Assembly: GCA_966211705.1 (NCBI GenBank)
Contig: CBIHOC010000001.1
Coordinates: 124,001-188,000, forward strand
Direction of reading: 5' to 3'
DNA length: 64,000 nt
Source of the DNA: GCA-2737665 sp966211705
GTDB lineage: Bacteria > Bacteroidota > Bacteroidia > Palsa-965
Position 1 is the first letter of the stretch; each line of letters starts with the position of its first letter. Made by a program: the position numbers and the translations under genes. Below, one piece after another: positions 17,438 to 24,975 of this stretch. The notes under the pieces were generated by a model. It had not been told where the DNA came from. It did no database searches and saw only the letters and a program-made list of their open reading frames with translations.

Positions 17438-17449
17438 TTCGCCTGGGAG

Positions 17450-17707
17450 TCATAGTGCCGTTTGACGGAGAATATGCACAAGTATCCCAAAAAGCAAAAC
17501 AAGGATGGCAAGCAGTTTTAGTTTTGAGAAATAACACCAGCAACCGATTAACAGGAGCAGGCCCATTATAAGCTGGTAGCCTTCGTACCCTGATTCAATA
17601 ACAGGAAGCAGCGGTAAAATGATGCCGAGTGAAATGAGCACCCGGCACGCCCATTCGCTGATTGCAGCGTTATTCCACTTCGCAAGGCTTTCAATCAATT
17701 TTTGCAT
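17450..17707 (-). CDS. Small membrane protein, unknown function
   Basis: 85 aa from ATG 17707. An in-frame ATG at 17770 would add 21 residues encoded partly by a repeat. Three hydrophobic segments (about ACRVLISLGIILPLLPVI, YQLIMGLLLLIGCWCYF, LLAILVLLFGILVHIL) suggest an inner-membrane protein. No family is recognised. It lies downstream of the LuxR-type regulator on the same strand, separated by a repeat. Confidence 0.55.
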   Translation of the reverse strand: MQKLIESLAKWNNAAISEWACRVLISLGIILPLLPVIESGYEGYQLIMGLLLLIGCWCYFSKLKLLAILVLLFGILVHILRQTAL

Positions 17708-17754
17708 CCCCGAAATATACGCCGCCCGGATTACCCATAAAAAAAAGACGTGAG

Positions 17755-17811
17755 CACTTTCGCGTCTCACGTCTCAAGTCTCATCCCGATAGCTATCGGG
17801 ACTCACGTCTC
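17755..17811. repeat. TCTCACGTCTC-word repeat with TCCCGATAGCTATCGGGA core
   Basis: CGTCTCACGTCTCAAGTCTCA, then the 18 bp palindrome TCCCGATAGCTATCGGGA (17784-17801), then CTCACGTCTC. It ends at the stop of the LuxR-type gene (17812) and may act as its terminator. The identical palindrome recurs at 62877-62894. Confidence 0.75.
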
Positions 17812-18486
17812 TCAGTTCGTATTGAACAGGAAATGGTTCGGTGTAACGATGTTATTCCGGATGGCAAAAAGCACCAGTCCTGCGGTATTGTTCACGCCCA
17901 GCTTCGACATGATGTTCTTGCGGTGCGTGGTGACCGTATGTGCGCTCAGGAAAAGCTTGTCGGCGATCTCTTTGTTCGTGAAGCCTTCTGCCACCAGGCG
18001 GACGATCTCGGCTTCGCGCTCGGAGATCTTGACACCTTCGCAGGCTACAGCTTCCGGCTCGGCAGATACTTCGTCGGCAGCTTTCAGCACGTCGCTGAGG
18101 ATCTTGCCGCAGAAAAACTGCTCGCCTTTCGCAGTGGAACGGATCGCGTCGATGATTTCCTCTTTTCCGCAATCGCGCAGGAGGTAGCTGGTAATTCCGG
18201 CGCTGAGGGCATCGGAAAGCATCCAGCGGCTGGGCTTGTCGGAAATGGAAAGGAAATGAACTTCGGGAAAGGACATTTTCACCTTGCGGATCGAGGCGAT
18301 GCCGAACGCCGCATCCATATGATCGATGATCACAACGGCCGGGCGGAGAAATTTCACCATTTTCAGCAGCTCGTCAACCATTAAAGCTTCACCTTTAAAG
18401 GTCATGTCTTTTTCATTGATGATCAATGATTTAAGACCTTCCCTGACGAGATAATTGGTTTGCGCAATGAGAACCGGGATTACCAT
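17812..18486 (-). CDS. LuxR/NarL-family regulator with degenerate receiver
   Basis: 224 aa. The N-terminal 120 residues have the receiver fold, with Asp55 (VVIIDHMD) where phosphorylation occurs. The acidic pair that binds Mg is missing: after strand 1 the sequence is LIAQTNYLVREG instead of I(V/A)DDH. It may therefore be a pseudo-receiver with phosphorylation-independent control. The C-terminal LuxR helix-turn-helix is complete (ISEREAEIVRLVAEGFTNKE ... LSAHTVTTHRKNIMSKLGV). No histidine kinase is adjacent. A TAnnTTTG box is at 18520-18527. Confidence 0.85.
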   Translation of the reverse strand: MVIPVLIAQTNYLVREGLKSLIINEKDMTFKGEALMVDELLKMVKFLRPAVVIIDHMDAAFGIASIRKVKMSFPEVHFLSISDKPSRWMLSDALSAGITSYLLRDCGKEEIIDAIRSTAKGEQFFCGKILSDVLKAADEVSAEPEAVACEGVKISEREAEIVRLVAEGFTNKEIADKLFLSAHTVTTHRKNIMSKLGVNNTAGLVLFAIRNNIVTPNHFLFNTN

Positions 18487-18519
18487 AGTGCTTATTTAGA
18501 CTAATTTAAAATAAGTACT

Positions 18520-18527
18520 CAAAGGTA
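18520..18527 (-). promoter_or_regulatory. -7 box TACCTTTG for the LuxR-type gene
   Basis: Perfect TAnnTTTG on the minus strand, 33 bases upstream of the ATG at 18486. Confidence 0.5.
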
Positions 18528-18561
18528 AAGGTTCGACAGGAACGCACAATGATATTGCGCA

Positions 18562-19503
18562 CTATTTTTTCACAAAGTCCTGTTCAGGAATGCTGAATTT
18601 AAGTCCTTCTTCCGCCAGGTACGTTTCCGGGAACTGGGAGCGCGCTTCCTGCAGCAGGGGCAAAAGATCCATGTAGCGGACGGAAAAGTGGCCGATCAGC
18701 AGCTTGCCCACCTTGGCCAGCCTTGCCACCTGCCCCGCTTCCAGGGCTGTCGTATGATAGGTCTGTTTGGCCCGTTCCAGCAGCTCGTGCATGAACGTCG
18801 CCTCGTGGTACAGCATGTCCACGCCATTCACCGCCGCAATCACGCGGTCGTCGAAGCGCGTGTCGGAGCAGAAGGCGTAGGAACGCGGCTTCGGGCGGCC
18901 TTTCGTGAGCACCTCGTTCGGGATCACCCGGCCGTCGGGCAGCAGGGCATCCGCGCCATTTTTAATCCGCATCATCTGGTCGCGGGGAACATTGTAAAAG
19001 GCGGTTTTCTCCTTGTCCAGCGTCAGCGGGCGCAGCTTTTCCCTGAAAATGAAGCCCCAGCAGGGAATGCGGTGGTTCAGGATCACCGTTTCCACAGTTA
19101 AGAGCTGGTCTTCGAAAATGATTCCCGGTTCCTGGAACTTGTGCTCGAACCAGCCGATCGGGTAGTTCAGGACGGTGCCCGAAAGCTCGAGCTGCAGGTC
19201 GATTATGCTTTTCAGCCCGGCGGGACAATAGATGTTCAGCGGGTTTCTCCGCCCGAACAGGTGCAGGGACGACAGCAGGCCCATCAGCCCGAGGTAATGG
19301 TCACCGTGCAGGTGGCTGATGAAAATATGGTTGACGCGCTGGAAACGAATGTGGTAGCGACGGAGCTGGATCTGCGTGGCTTCCCCGCAATCGATCAAAA
19401 AAAACCGCTCAGCCACGTTCAGCAGCTGGGCGGTCGGAAAGCGTTTGGAAGTGGGCGTCGCTGAGCTGGAGCCGAGTATGGTCAGTTCAAACGACGTCGC
19501 CAT
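18562..19503 (-). CDS. rnz: Ribonuclease Z
   Basis: 313 aa from ATG 19503 (MATSFELTILGSSSATPTS). This start shares a base with the upstream gene's TGA (TGATG) and matches where the family begins. It is a metallo-beta-lactamase fold tRNase Z: FLIDCGEATQIQL, the metal-binding HxHxDH motif HLHGDHYLGLMG, the exosite region GRRNPLNIYCP, a SDTRF motif, HEATF, and the final histidine GHFSVRY. It removes 3' trailers from tRNA precursors. Length is normal for the short bacterial form. Translational coupling to a secreted protein gene is unusual. Confidence 0.93.
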   Translation of the reverse strand: MATSFELTILGSSSATPTSKRFPTAQLLNVAERFFLIDCGEATQIQLRRYHIRFQRVNHIFISHLHGDHYLGLMGLLSSLHLFGRRNPLNIYCPAGLKSIIDLQLELSGTVLNYPIGWFEHKFQEPGIIFEDQLLTVETVILNHRIPCWGFIFREKLRPLTLDKEKTAFYNVPRDQMMRIKNGADALLPDGRVIPNEVLTKGRPKPRSYAFCSDTRFDDRVIAAVNGVDMLYHEATFMHELLERAKQTYHTTALEAGQVARLAKVGKLLIGHFSVRYMDLLPLLQEARSQFPETYLAEEGLKFSIPEQDFVKK

Positions 19504-20288
19504 CAGTGTGAAACGGTGATCCGGCGGGTGACAACTTCGTCGCCCATGCGGAACGTGCACATGTACGCGCCTGCCGGGAGCGCAGAAGTTGCGACGGAAT
19601 AGCGGTTGACGCCTCGTGCAGCGGAGATCGTTTCCTGCTTCACCACGCTGCCGAGCAGGTTGTACATCGTGAATTGCACAGCCGATGCGCCCGGGACGGT
19701 TACGTTGAACGCGGTGTTCTGGTCGGCCGGGTTGGGCGATGCCTGCGCTACGTTGTAGTCGTACGTGGTTACCGCTGGAACCGAATTCGGATCCATGATG
19801 CGCACGTGGTAATCGTCTTCGGTGGAAGGAAATTCCTGCGTAGACGTGAACACCTCGACCTCTGCGGTGAAATAAACGACAACAGGGTAAATGCCGTCGC
19901 TGTTCGGTCCGCCGAGCTCCTGGCCTGAAACCGGGTTGCCGGTAAGCGCCACGCAGCCGAAGCCGGTGCCGCTGTTGGATGTCGTGATGATCACGCCGTT
20001 GCCGGGGTTCGGGAGATAGGTGAATCCCGCGGGCAAGCCGGTAACGCTGTCGATGCGCACGAAATTGATGTCGAACGTGCCGATCTGGGTTGTCGTGTCG
20101 GGCGCGACGTTGATCTGGAGGTCAACAACGTAAGGAGTTCCGACGAATGCTGTCGGCAGGCCTGTTGCGCTGTCGGGGATAATGCCGTAATCGGTGGGGC
20201 TGCTGTGTGCGGAAGGATTGATAACGCACTGGGCAAAAGCGCCTGTGCTGATCACAACGACCGAGATGAGCGTGTAGATTTTTTTCAT
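19503..20288 (-). CDS. Secreted protein with T9SS sorting domain
   Basis: 261 aa from ATG 20288. A signal peptide ends at GAFAQ (residue about 20). The central 150 residues are beta-rich with an Ig/cadherin flavour (TPYVVDLQINVAPDTTTQIG, YPVVVYFTAEVEVF). The last 80 form a type A sorting domain (QASPNPADQNTAFNVTVPG ... LPAGAYMCTFRMG). Expected to be transported by T9SS to the surface. Its stop overlaps the rnz start. Function of the cargo domain is unknown. Confidence 0.8.
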   Translation of the reverse strand: MKKIYTLISVVVISTGAFAQCVINPSAHSSPTDYGIIPDSATGLPTAFVGTPYVVDLQINVAPDTTTQIGTFDINFVRIDSVTGLPAGFTYLPNPGNGVIITTSNSGTGFGCVALTGNPVSGQELGGPNSDGIYPVVVYFTAEVEVFTSTQEFPSTEDDYHVRIMDPNSVPAVTTYDYNVAQASPNPADQNTAFNVTVPGASAVQFTMYNLLGSVVKQETISAARGVNRYSVATSALPAGAYMCTFRMGDEVVTRRITVSH

Positions 20289-20313
20289 CGGGGTAAGGTT
20301 TTCAGGGAAAATT

Positions 20314-20688
20314 TTATTCGCCTCTGCCCTGCTCCACATCTTCCGCCACGAGGCGGTCGATCGCCGTGGTGATGTCCACCGTGATCCTGAGAATGCTGTC
20401 CAGCTGCGAGATCGCGATCAGCTTTTTCACCGGCTCCTGGAGGCCCGTCACGACAAGCACGCCGTTGGCATTCTTGCACAGGCGGTTGGCCACGAGAATC
20501 GCGCTCAATCCTGAAGAATCACAGTAGCGCGTCTCGCTCAGGTCGATGATCAGGTTCCTGACACCGTCCGCGTTCAGCACCACCAGTTCCGACTTCAGGG
20601 CCGGAGCCACCATGGTATCCAGCTTTTCCGCATGGAGACGGATCAGCGAATAGCGTTCACTCCGTTCAACTACAAATGGTTGGTTCAT
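20314..20688 (-). CDS. STAS-domain protein, anti-sigma-factor antagonist-like
   Basis: 124 aa from ATG 20688. It has the complete STAS fold of SpoIIAA type: RYSLIRLHAEKLDTMVAPAL, NLIIDLSETRYCDSSGLSAIL with the phosphorylatable Ser58 in DSSG, then GVLVVTGLQEPVKKLI. The cytoplasmic partner would be a GHKL anti-sigma kinase or a related switch kinase, but none is in the window. It lies downstream of pyrB on the same strand, separated by a repeat, and upstream of the T9SS-rnz pair. Its role there is not evident. Confidence 0.85.
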   Translation of the reverse strand: MNQPFVVERSERYSLIRLHAEKLDTMVAPALKSELVVLNADGVRNLIIDLSETRYCDSSGLSAILVANRLCKNANGVLVVTGLQEPVKKLIAISQLDSILRITVDITTAIDRLVAEDVEQGRGE

Positions 20689-20723
20689 ACAGGGCAAAAG
20701 TAGGATTTTCCTTCCAAATTCGG

Positions 20724-20783
20724 GAGGGTGCGAATTACGAATGGTACGAATATACGAATTACGAATCTTCCGGATACGATAAA
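20724..20783. repeat. GAGGGTGCGAATTACGAAT half-element
   Basis: Matches the left half of the element at 58116-58249 and the copy at 62868-62935: GAGGGT(G/A)CGAATTACGAAT, then TACGAATATACGAATTACG. Located between pyrB and the STAS gene. Confidence 0.7.
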
Positions 20784-20791
20784 ACCTCGCC

Positions 20792-21730
20792 TTAATCCTC
20801 CATCCGCCCCGCCAGCAAATACAGCACCGCCATCCGCACCGCCACGCCGTTCTCGACCTGGTCGAGGATGATGGACTGGGCCGAATCGGCCACTTCGCTG
20901 GTGATTTCCACGCCACGGTTGATCGGGCCCGGATGCATGATCGTGATGTCTTTTCCCACTTTCCGCAGCAGGTCCATGTCGAGGCCGTACTGCATCGTGT
21001 ATTCGCGCAGCGTGGGGAAGAACCGGATGTCCTGGCGTTCGAGCTGGATGCGCAGCATGTTCGCCACGTCGCACCATTCCAGCGCTTTCTGAAGGTTGTA
21101 TTCCACTTTCACGCCCAGCGAGCCGATGTAGCGCGGCATGAGCGTTCGCGGGCCGCACACCATCACTTCGGCGCCGAGTTTTTGCAGGCAGAAAATATTC
21201 GAAAGCGCCACACGCGAATGCAGGATATCGCCCACGATGACCACTTTTTTCCCTTTCACGGAGCCGTGGCGTTCACGTATGGAATACGCGTCCAGCAAGG
21301 CCTGCGTGGGATGCTCGTGCGCGCCGTCGCCGGCGTTTACGATCTTTGCGTCGATATGGCGGGAAAGGAAAACGCAGGCGCCGGGGTTGGGATGTCGCAT
21401 CACCACCATGTCCACTTTCATCGCGAGGATGTTGTTGACGGTGTCGATGAGCGTTTCTCCTTTTTTGACGGAGGAAGAAGAAGCGGCGAAATTGACCGTA
21501 TCCGCGGAGAGTCGGCGCTCAGCCAGCTCGAAGGAAACGCGGGTGCGGGTGGAATTTTCGAAGAACAGGTTGGCAATGGTGACGTCGCGGAGGGAAGGAA
21601 CTTTTTTGATCGGGCGGTTGATGACGTCTTTGAACTGGTCGGCGGTGGAAAGAATAAGCTCGATGTCTTCAGGCGTCAGCTGCTTGATGCCCAGGAGATG
21701 TTTCACACTGAGTTTCCTGCTCATGCTCAT
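20792..21730 (-). CDS. pyrB: Aspartate carbamoyltransferase catalytic chain
   Basis: 312 aa from ATG 21730, which overlaps the pyrR stop as ATGA. Carbamoyl-phosphate site STRTRVSFE, then a KKGET segment, MRHPNPGACVFLSRHI, the HPTQALLDAY motif, VVIVGDILHSRVA and MHPGPINRGVEI all match ATCase. It catalyses carbamoyl phosphate plus aspartate to carbamoyl aspartate in pyrimidine synthesis. No regulatory chain (pyrI) is adjacent; the pairing with pyrR indicates control by PyrR instead. Confidence 0.95.
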   Translation of the reverse strand: MSMSRKLSVKHLLGIKQLTPEDIELILSTADQFKDVINRPIKKVPSLRDVTIANLFFENSTRTRVSFELAERRLSADTVNFAASSSSVKKGETLIDTVNNILAMKVDMVVMRHPNPGACVFLSRHIDAKIVNAGDGAHEHPTQALLDAYSIRERHGSVKGKKVVIVGDILHSRVALSNIFCLQKLGAEVMVCGPRTLMPRYIGSLGVKVEYNLQKALEWCDVANMLRIQLERQDIRFFPTLREYTMQYGLDMDLLRKVGKDITIMHPGPINRGVEITSEVADSAQSIILDQVENGVAVRMAVLYLLAGRMED

Positions 21731-22263
21731 TCGTTGGTTATAAGCCACACATGATCTTCACCGTCGGTTTCTTTCCATTCCACTTTCACTTTTTCCGAAG
21801 CGATCGTATCGACGATGCAGCCGGAATATTTCGCCTGGATGGGCAGGTTGCGGCTGAAACGTCGATCCACGAGCACCAGCAGCTCCACATCTTTGGGGCG
21901 GCCGAACGCCATCATCGCATCGAGGCCCGCGCGGATCGTGCGGCCGGTGTACAGCACGTCGTCGATCATGATCACGTTCTTGTCCTCGATGATGAAGTCG
22001 ATGTTCGTGCGGTTGGGAACGAGGTCTTTCCGGCGGAAATCGTCGCGGTAAAATGTCGTGTCGAGTTCGCCGTAAAGGATATTGTCTTTTTTCAGGATCT
22101 GCTGCAGCGTTTCACGGATACGCCGGGCCAGTAAAATTCCCCTCGGCTGGAGACCGATGATGGCAGAATCTGAGAAATCGTCGTGCACTTCGATCAACTG
22201 GTGGCAAAGGCGGTTGATCGTGATGGAAAACTTTTGCGGAGTGAGGATAAGGCGTGGAGCCAT
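21727..22263 (-). CDS. pyrR: PyrR: pyr operon regulator / uracil phosphoribosyltransferase
   Basis: 178 aa. It has the PRTase fold with the PRPP loop VIMIDDVLYTGRTIRAG and the typical segments ESAI-like FSDSAIIGLQPRGILLARRI and LVLVDRRFSRNLPIQ. PyrR proteins bind pyr mRNA in Firmicutes and may also carry UPRTase activity. Here the leader is only about 11 bases after the -7 box, so there is no room for a Bacillus-type attenuator. In this organism it may act mainly as an enzyme or through another site. Confidence 0.92.
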   Translation of the reverse strand: MAPRLILTPQKFSITINRLCHQLIEVHDDFSDSAIIGLQPRGILLARRIRETLQQILKKDNILYGELDTTFYRDDFRRKDLVPNRTNIDFIIEDKNVIMIDDVLYTGRTIRAGLDAMMAFGRPKDVELLVLVDRRFSRNLPIQAKYSGCIVDTIASEKVKVEWKETDGEDHVWLITNE

Positions 22264-22274
22264 AACAGCCGGGG

Positions 22275-22282
22275 CAAAGATA
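22275..22282 (-). promoter_or_regulatory. -7 box TATCTTTG for pyrR-pyrB
   Basis: Perfect TAnnTTTG on the minus strand, eleven bases before the pyrR ATG, implying a very short 5' leader. Confidence 0.55.
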
Positions 22283-22325
22283 ACCCAAAGATTCGAATTG
22301 CTATTATTGTTGAAATATTATCAAT

Positions 22326-23195
22326 ATGGCATTCGTTAATGAGCTTTTGAACAGGCAGAAAGACAAATTTCAAGAAACTACATGGGTAGTCGACTCTGAC
22401 ACGGGCATCGAAATGCCTGAAATCGATTCTTTGCATGTATTAATACAGGCAATAGGATACATAAAATTTTATTTAAGAGAGAAGGGGAATGTGCTATTCC
22501 GTGGCCAAACTAAACTCTATTCCACCTTGACCTCTTCATTGCATAGGCAATTGGAAACTCAAAACAGTTTTGATATTCGTAATGAAGCTTTGAACCAATA
22601 TTTAACCTCGTGTAGAGGACAACAAGATGTACTAGCAGCAATTCCGACATATGCACATGAGCCATTGTTGCAGCACTATGGGCTTAAAACCAGATGGATT
22701 GATCTAGTGGATAATGTTTGGATTGCTTTGTGGTTTGCGTGCCATAAAGCGAATTCACTTACAACAGGCAGTTTTGATTCACTTAGATACGAGCAAAGGA
22801 AAAACTCAGCAACAGAATACGCTTATCTAATTTTATTACTTGCCGAGAATCCAATAGACAAAGTTGGATCACCAGGATTGTATGAAAGTGAAAATACCAT
22901 AACTATTGATCTACGCAAAGCTTGCCCATCTCAATTCGTTAGACCACATGCCCAGCATGGACTATTAATGCGAAAAAAACAGAAAACTAGTGTAGATTCC
23001 GACCTCTACGAAAACACTGTTGCCATTATCAGGATAAAACTAGATAATGCATTGAACTGGCTAGGGAAAGGTGGATTGACAGATGTGTTAGCTTTATTTC
23101 CGCCGCCTCATTTCGACTTTGGTTATAGAATTTTGTTAAACAAAGCTCCTATTCCTCCAGACATTATTGGACGCTTAAATATAATTCATCCTTGA
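22326..23195 (+). CDS. FRG-domain protein
   Basis: 289 aa. The FRG domain is clear: NVLFRGQTKLYSTLTSSLHR at about residues 55-75, then LLQHYGLKTRWIDLVDNVWIALWFAC with the conserved (P/L)TRxxD(W/L) region, and later QHGLLMRKK. FRG domains occur in toxin and anti-phage contexts, but a biochemical role is not settled. The gene is much more A/T-rich than pyrR or the following lipoprotein, and uses TTA, ATA and AAT codons freely. This suggests a recently acquired single-gene insertion. No signal peptide, so cytoplasmic. No partner gene is attached. Confidence 0.8.
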   Translation: MAFVNELLNRQKDKFQETTWVVDSDTGIEMPEIDSLHVLIQAIGYIKFYLREKGNVLFRGQTKLYSTLTSSLHRQLETQNSFDIRNEALNQYLTSCRGQQDVLAAIPTYAHEPLLQHYGLKTRWIDLVDNVWIALWFACHKANSLTTGSFDSLRYEQRKNSATEYAYLILLLAENPIDKVGSPGLYESENTITIDLRKACPSQFVRPHAQHGLLMRKKQKTSVDSDLYENTVAIIRIKLDNALNWLGKGGLTDVLALFPPPHFDFGYRILLNKAPIPPDIIGRLNIIHP

Positions 23196-23198
23196 GAT

Positions 23199-23912
23199 TC
23201 ATTTCAACCGCTTTCCGCTAACCGGCTCCACCACCAGCGTATCGCGGCGCTCGCGCCTCCCGGGGACGGGATAATCGACGAAAACCACTTTGTCGGCGCA
23301 CACGATGGGGCGCTCGAATTTCTGGTAGGTATACTTATACGGGTTGAACAGCGAATCGTGCGCCCAGGCAAGCGTGCCGTCGGACAGGTTTACTTTGGCC
23401 ACCAATCCCTGGCTGGTGACATACGCCGCATCGCCGTCGATGACCGGGATGCCGGGGTTTGCGCCTTCAAAACGGTTCTTCCATTCCGGCTTTTCCGAGC
23501 CGGTTTTGTAGAGCGCGGCATAGCTGTTCATTCCCAGGAGCTCGGTTTCCTGCCAGCACACGAGCCACTCCCCTTTCCCCCGCGGCGCCACGATGATCTT
23601 ATCGACGAGGAATTTTCCTTTGAGATCGAACAACAGCCTCCGGTGCCTGCCCATCGAATCCGCTTTCTCCACTTTTCCTTTGTAGGTGCTGATCAGTACG
23701 CTGTCGCCGATCCTGCCGATCGCATCTTCGTACGGGGTTTTGATCCCTTTCACCAGCAGGACGCCGGAAACCAGTCCCTCCTTCTCTTTGAATTTCTCCG
23801 CCGTTTTTTTCGGTTTTAACAGGACTGTATCCGTCGTTTTTTTTCCTGCAGGTTTTTCACCGCAGGAAAACAAAAAGAAAATAAGCGGCAGCAACAGGAA
23901 AACACGTTTCAT
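23199..23912 (-). CDS. Lipoprotein with PQQ-like propeller segments
   Basis: 237 aa from ATG 23912. A lipoprotein signal (KRVFLLLPLIFFLFSC, Cys17) precedes a Lys-rich linker. Later segments, such as GDAAYVTSQGLVAKVNLSDGTLAW, resemble PQQ or WD-like beta-propeller blades; three or four blades fit, so the protein is short for a complete propeller. It should be on the periplasmic side of a membrane. It converges on the FRG gene with only three bases between stops. Function is unknown. Confidence 0.65.
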   Translation of the reverse strand: MKRVFLLLPLIFFLFSCGEKPAGKKTTDTVLLKPKKTAEKFKEKEGLVSGVLLVKGIKTPYEDAIGRIGDSVLISTYKGKVEKADSMGRHRRLLFDLKGKFLVDKIIVAPRGKGEWLVCWQETELLGMNSYAALYKTGSEKPEWKNRFEGANPGIPVIDGDAAYVTSQGLVAKVNLSDGTLAWAHDSLFNPYKYTYQKFERPIVCADKVVFVDYPVPGRRERRDTLVVEPVSGKRLK

Positions 23913-23945
23913 ATCGCGAAGGTACAGTGTAGAAGCGACCACAGA

Positions 23946-24140
23946 AATTCCAAAACTCAAAAAAAACAAATCCAAAACTCAAATAGGCAAATTCCAAAAC
24001 TCAAAAAAACAAATCCCAAAACTCAAAAAGGCAAATTCCAAAGCTCAAAAGAACAAATCCCAAACAGGATGTGAGAATGCTCGAAGTTGATTTACATGGA
24101 GTTTGGGATTTGGAATTTTGTTTTTTGTTTTTTTGAAATT
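23946..24140. repeat. Five 22 bp tandem units plus CAAATCCCAAA/TTTGGGATTTG arms
   Basis: Units starting at 23951, 23973, 23995, 24017 and 24039 are each 22 bases: CAAAACTCAAA followed alternately by an AACAAATCC-type or a GGCAAATTC-type end. A TTTGGGATTTGGAATTTTG arm follows at about 24103-24121. The spacing equals two DNA helical turns. Ends at the stop of the next gene. Confidence 0.8.
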
Positions 24141-24959
24141 TCACCTTTGGTTCTGGTTGTGCAGCTGCTGTGCGGCACGGTACTGGAGAAAACGCTGGCG
24201 GATCATCACGGCGAGGTCGTACTCGCTGGCGGTGCGCAGGAATTCGTCGGGCATGTTGAGGTAATTGATGAAGGAATCGTATTCCTCTTCCTCCAGGTCG
24301 ATCACATCGGCGCGTGCGTATGTGCGGAAAAGATCTTTCAGCACGTCGCGCTTGCGGTCCTCGTTCTCCATGAACGCAACGGCCGCGCGCGATTTTCCTT
24401 CCCGGCTGAAACGCTCGTACATATACGTGATCGGGCTGGCCACGGCATCGGTCACCCCGGAGGTGGAACGTGTTTGCTCCACACCGAGGTTTTCACGCTC
24501 TTTCCTGATCTCTTCGAGGTCTTTCACCGGGTAAATTGCGACCGGGTTCAGCACGTTCGGTTTCAGCGTCAGCCCGATGCGCACGTTGTACACGCTTTTC
24601 AGGACCGAATCGCGGAAGCAGATGCGCATCACTTCGTAGCCGCCTGCTGTGATGAGAAATGTATCGGTTTTCAGCCCGGCGATGGAAAATGTGCCCCCCA
24701 TGGCCGCCGAGCTTCCTGTTCCCGTGCGCTTGTTGAGCACGAGCGGGGCCGGCATGGCAGCGCTGTCGCGCAGGTCGTAAACCTGCCCGCGCACCGTGAC
24801 CGGCGGCGCAGGCTGTGCCGGGGAAAAAAGAGGGATCAGCACGAAAAGAATTGCCAGTTTCCAATTGCCGGTTGCCGATTCCAGGGAGGCTCCTAAATTG
24901 GAAATTGGATCCCGAAAATTTTCGGGACGGAAATCGGAGATTTTCCCGCGGCCAGTCAT
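24141..24959 (-). CDS. Carboxypeptidase-like regulatory domain protein
   Basis: 272 aa as an open frame from ATG 24959. The real signal peptide appears to be WKLAILFVLIPLFSPAQ at residues about 33-49, so the first 30 codons come from a repeat-like segment and the true start is uncertain. After the signal comes a CarboxypepD_reg-type beta-sandwich (VTVRGQVYDLRDSAAMPAPL ... GTFSIAGLKTDTFLITAGGY). A charged helical C-terminal half follows (DLEEIRKERENLG, FMENEDRKRDVLKDLFR). Exported, probably periplasmic or outer-membrane associated. The function of this fusion is unknown. Confidence 0.65.
   Translation of the reverse strand: MTGRGKISDFRPENFRDPISNLGASLESATGNWKLAILFVLIPLFSPAQPAPPVTVRGQVYDLRDSAAMPAPLVLNKRTGTGSSAAMGGTFSIAGLKTDTFLITAGGYEVMRICFRDSVLKSVYNVRIGLTLKPNVLNPVAIYPVKDLEEIRKERENLGVEQTRSTSGVTDAVASPITYMYERFSREGKSRAAVAFMENEDRKRDVLKDLFRTYARADVIDLEEEEYDSFINYLNMPDEFLRTASEYDLAVMIRQRFLQYRAAQQLHNQNQR
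24910..24927. repeat. Palindromic core TCCCGAAAATTTTCGGGA
   Basis: Perfect 18 bp palindrome flanked by ATTGGAAATTGGA and CGGAAATCGG words. One of five TCCCGA-N4-6-TCGGGA cores in the window. It falls inside the first codons of the frame at 24141-24959. Confidence 0.7.
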
Positions 24960-24975
24960 TCTATAAAGGTACGCC

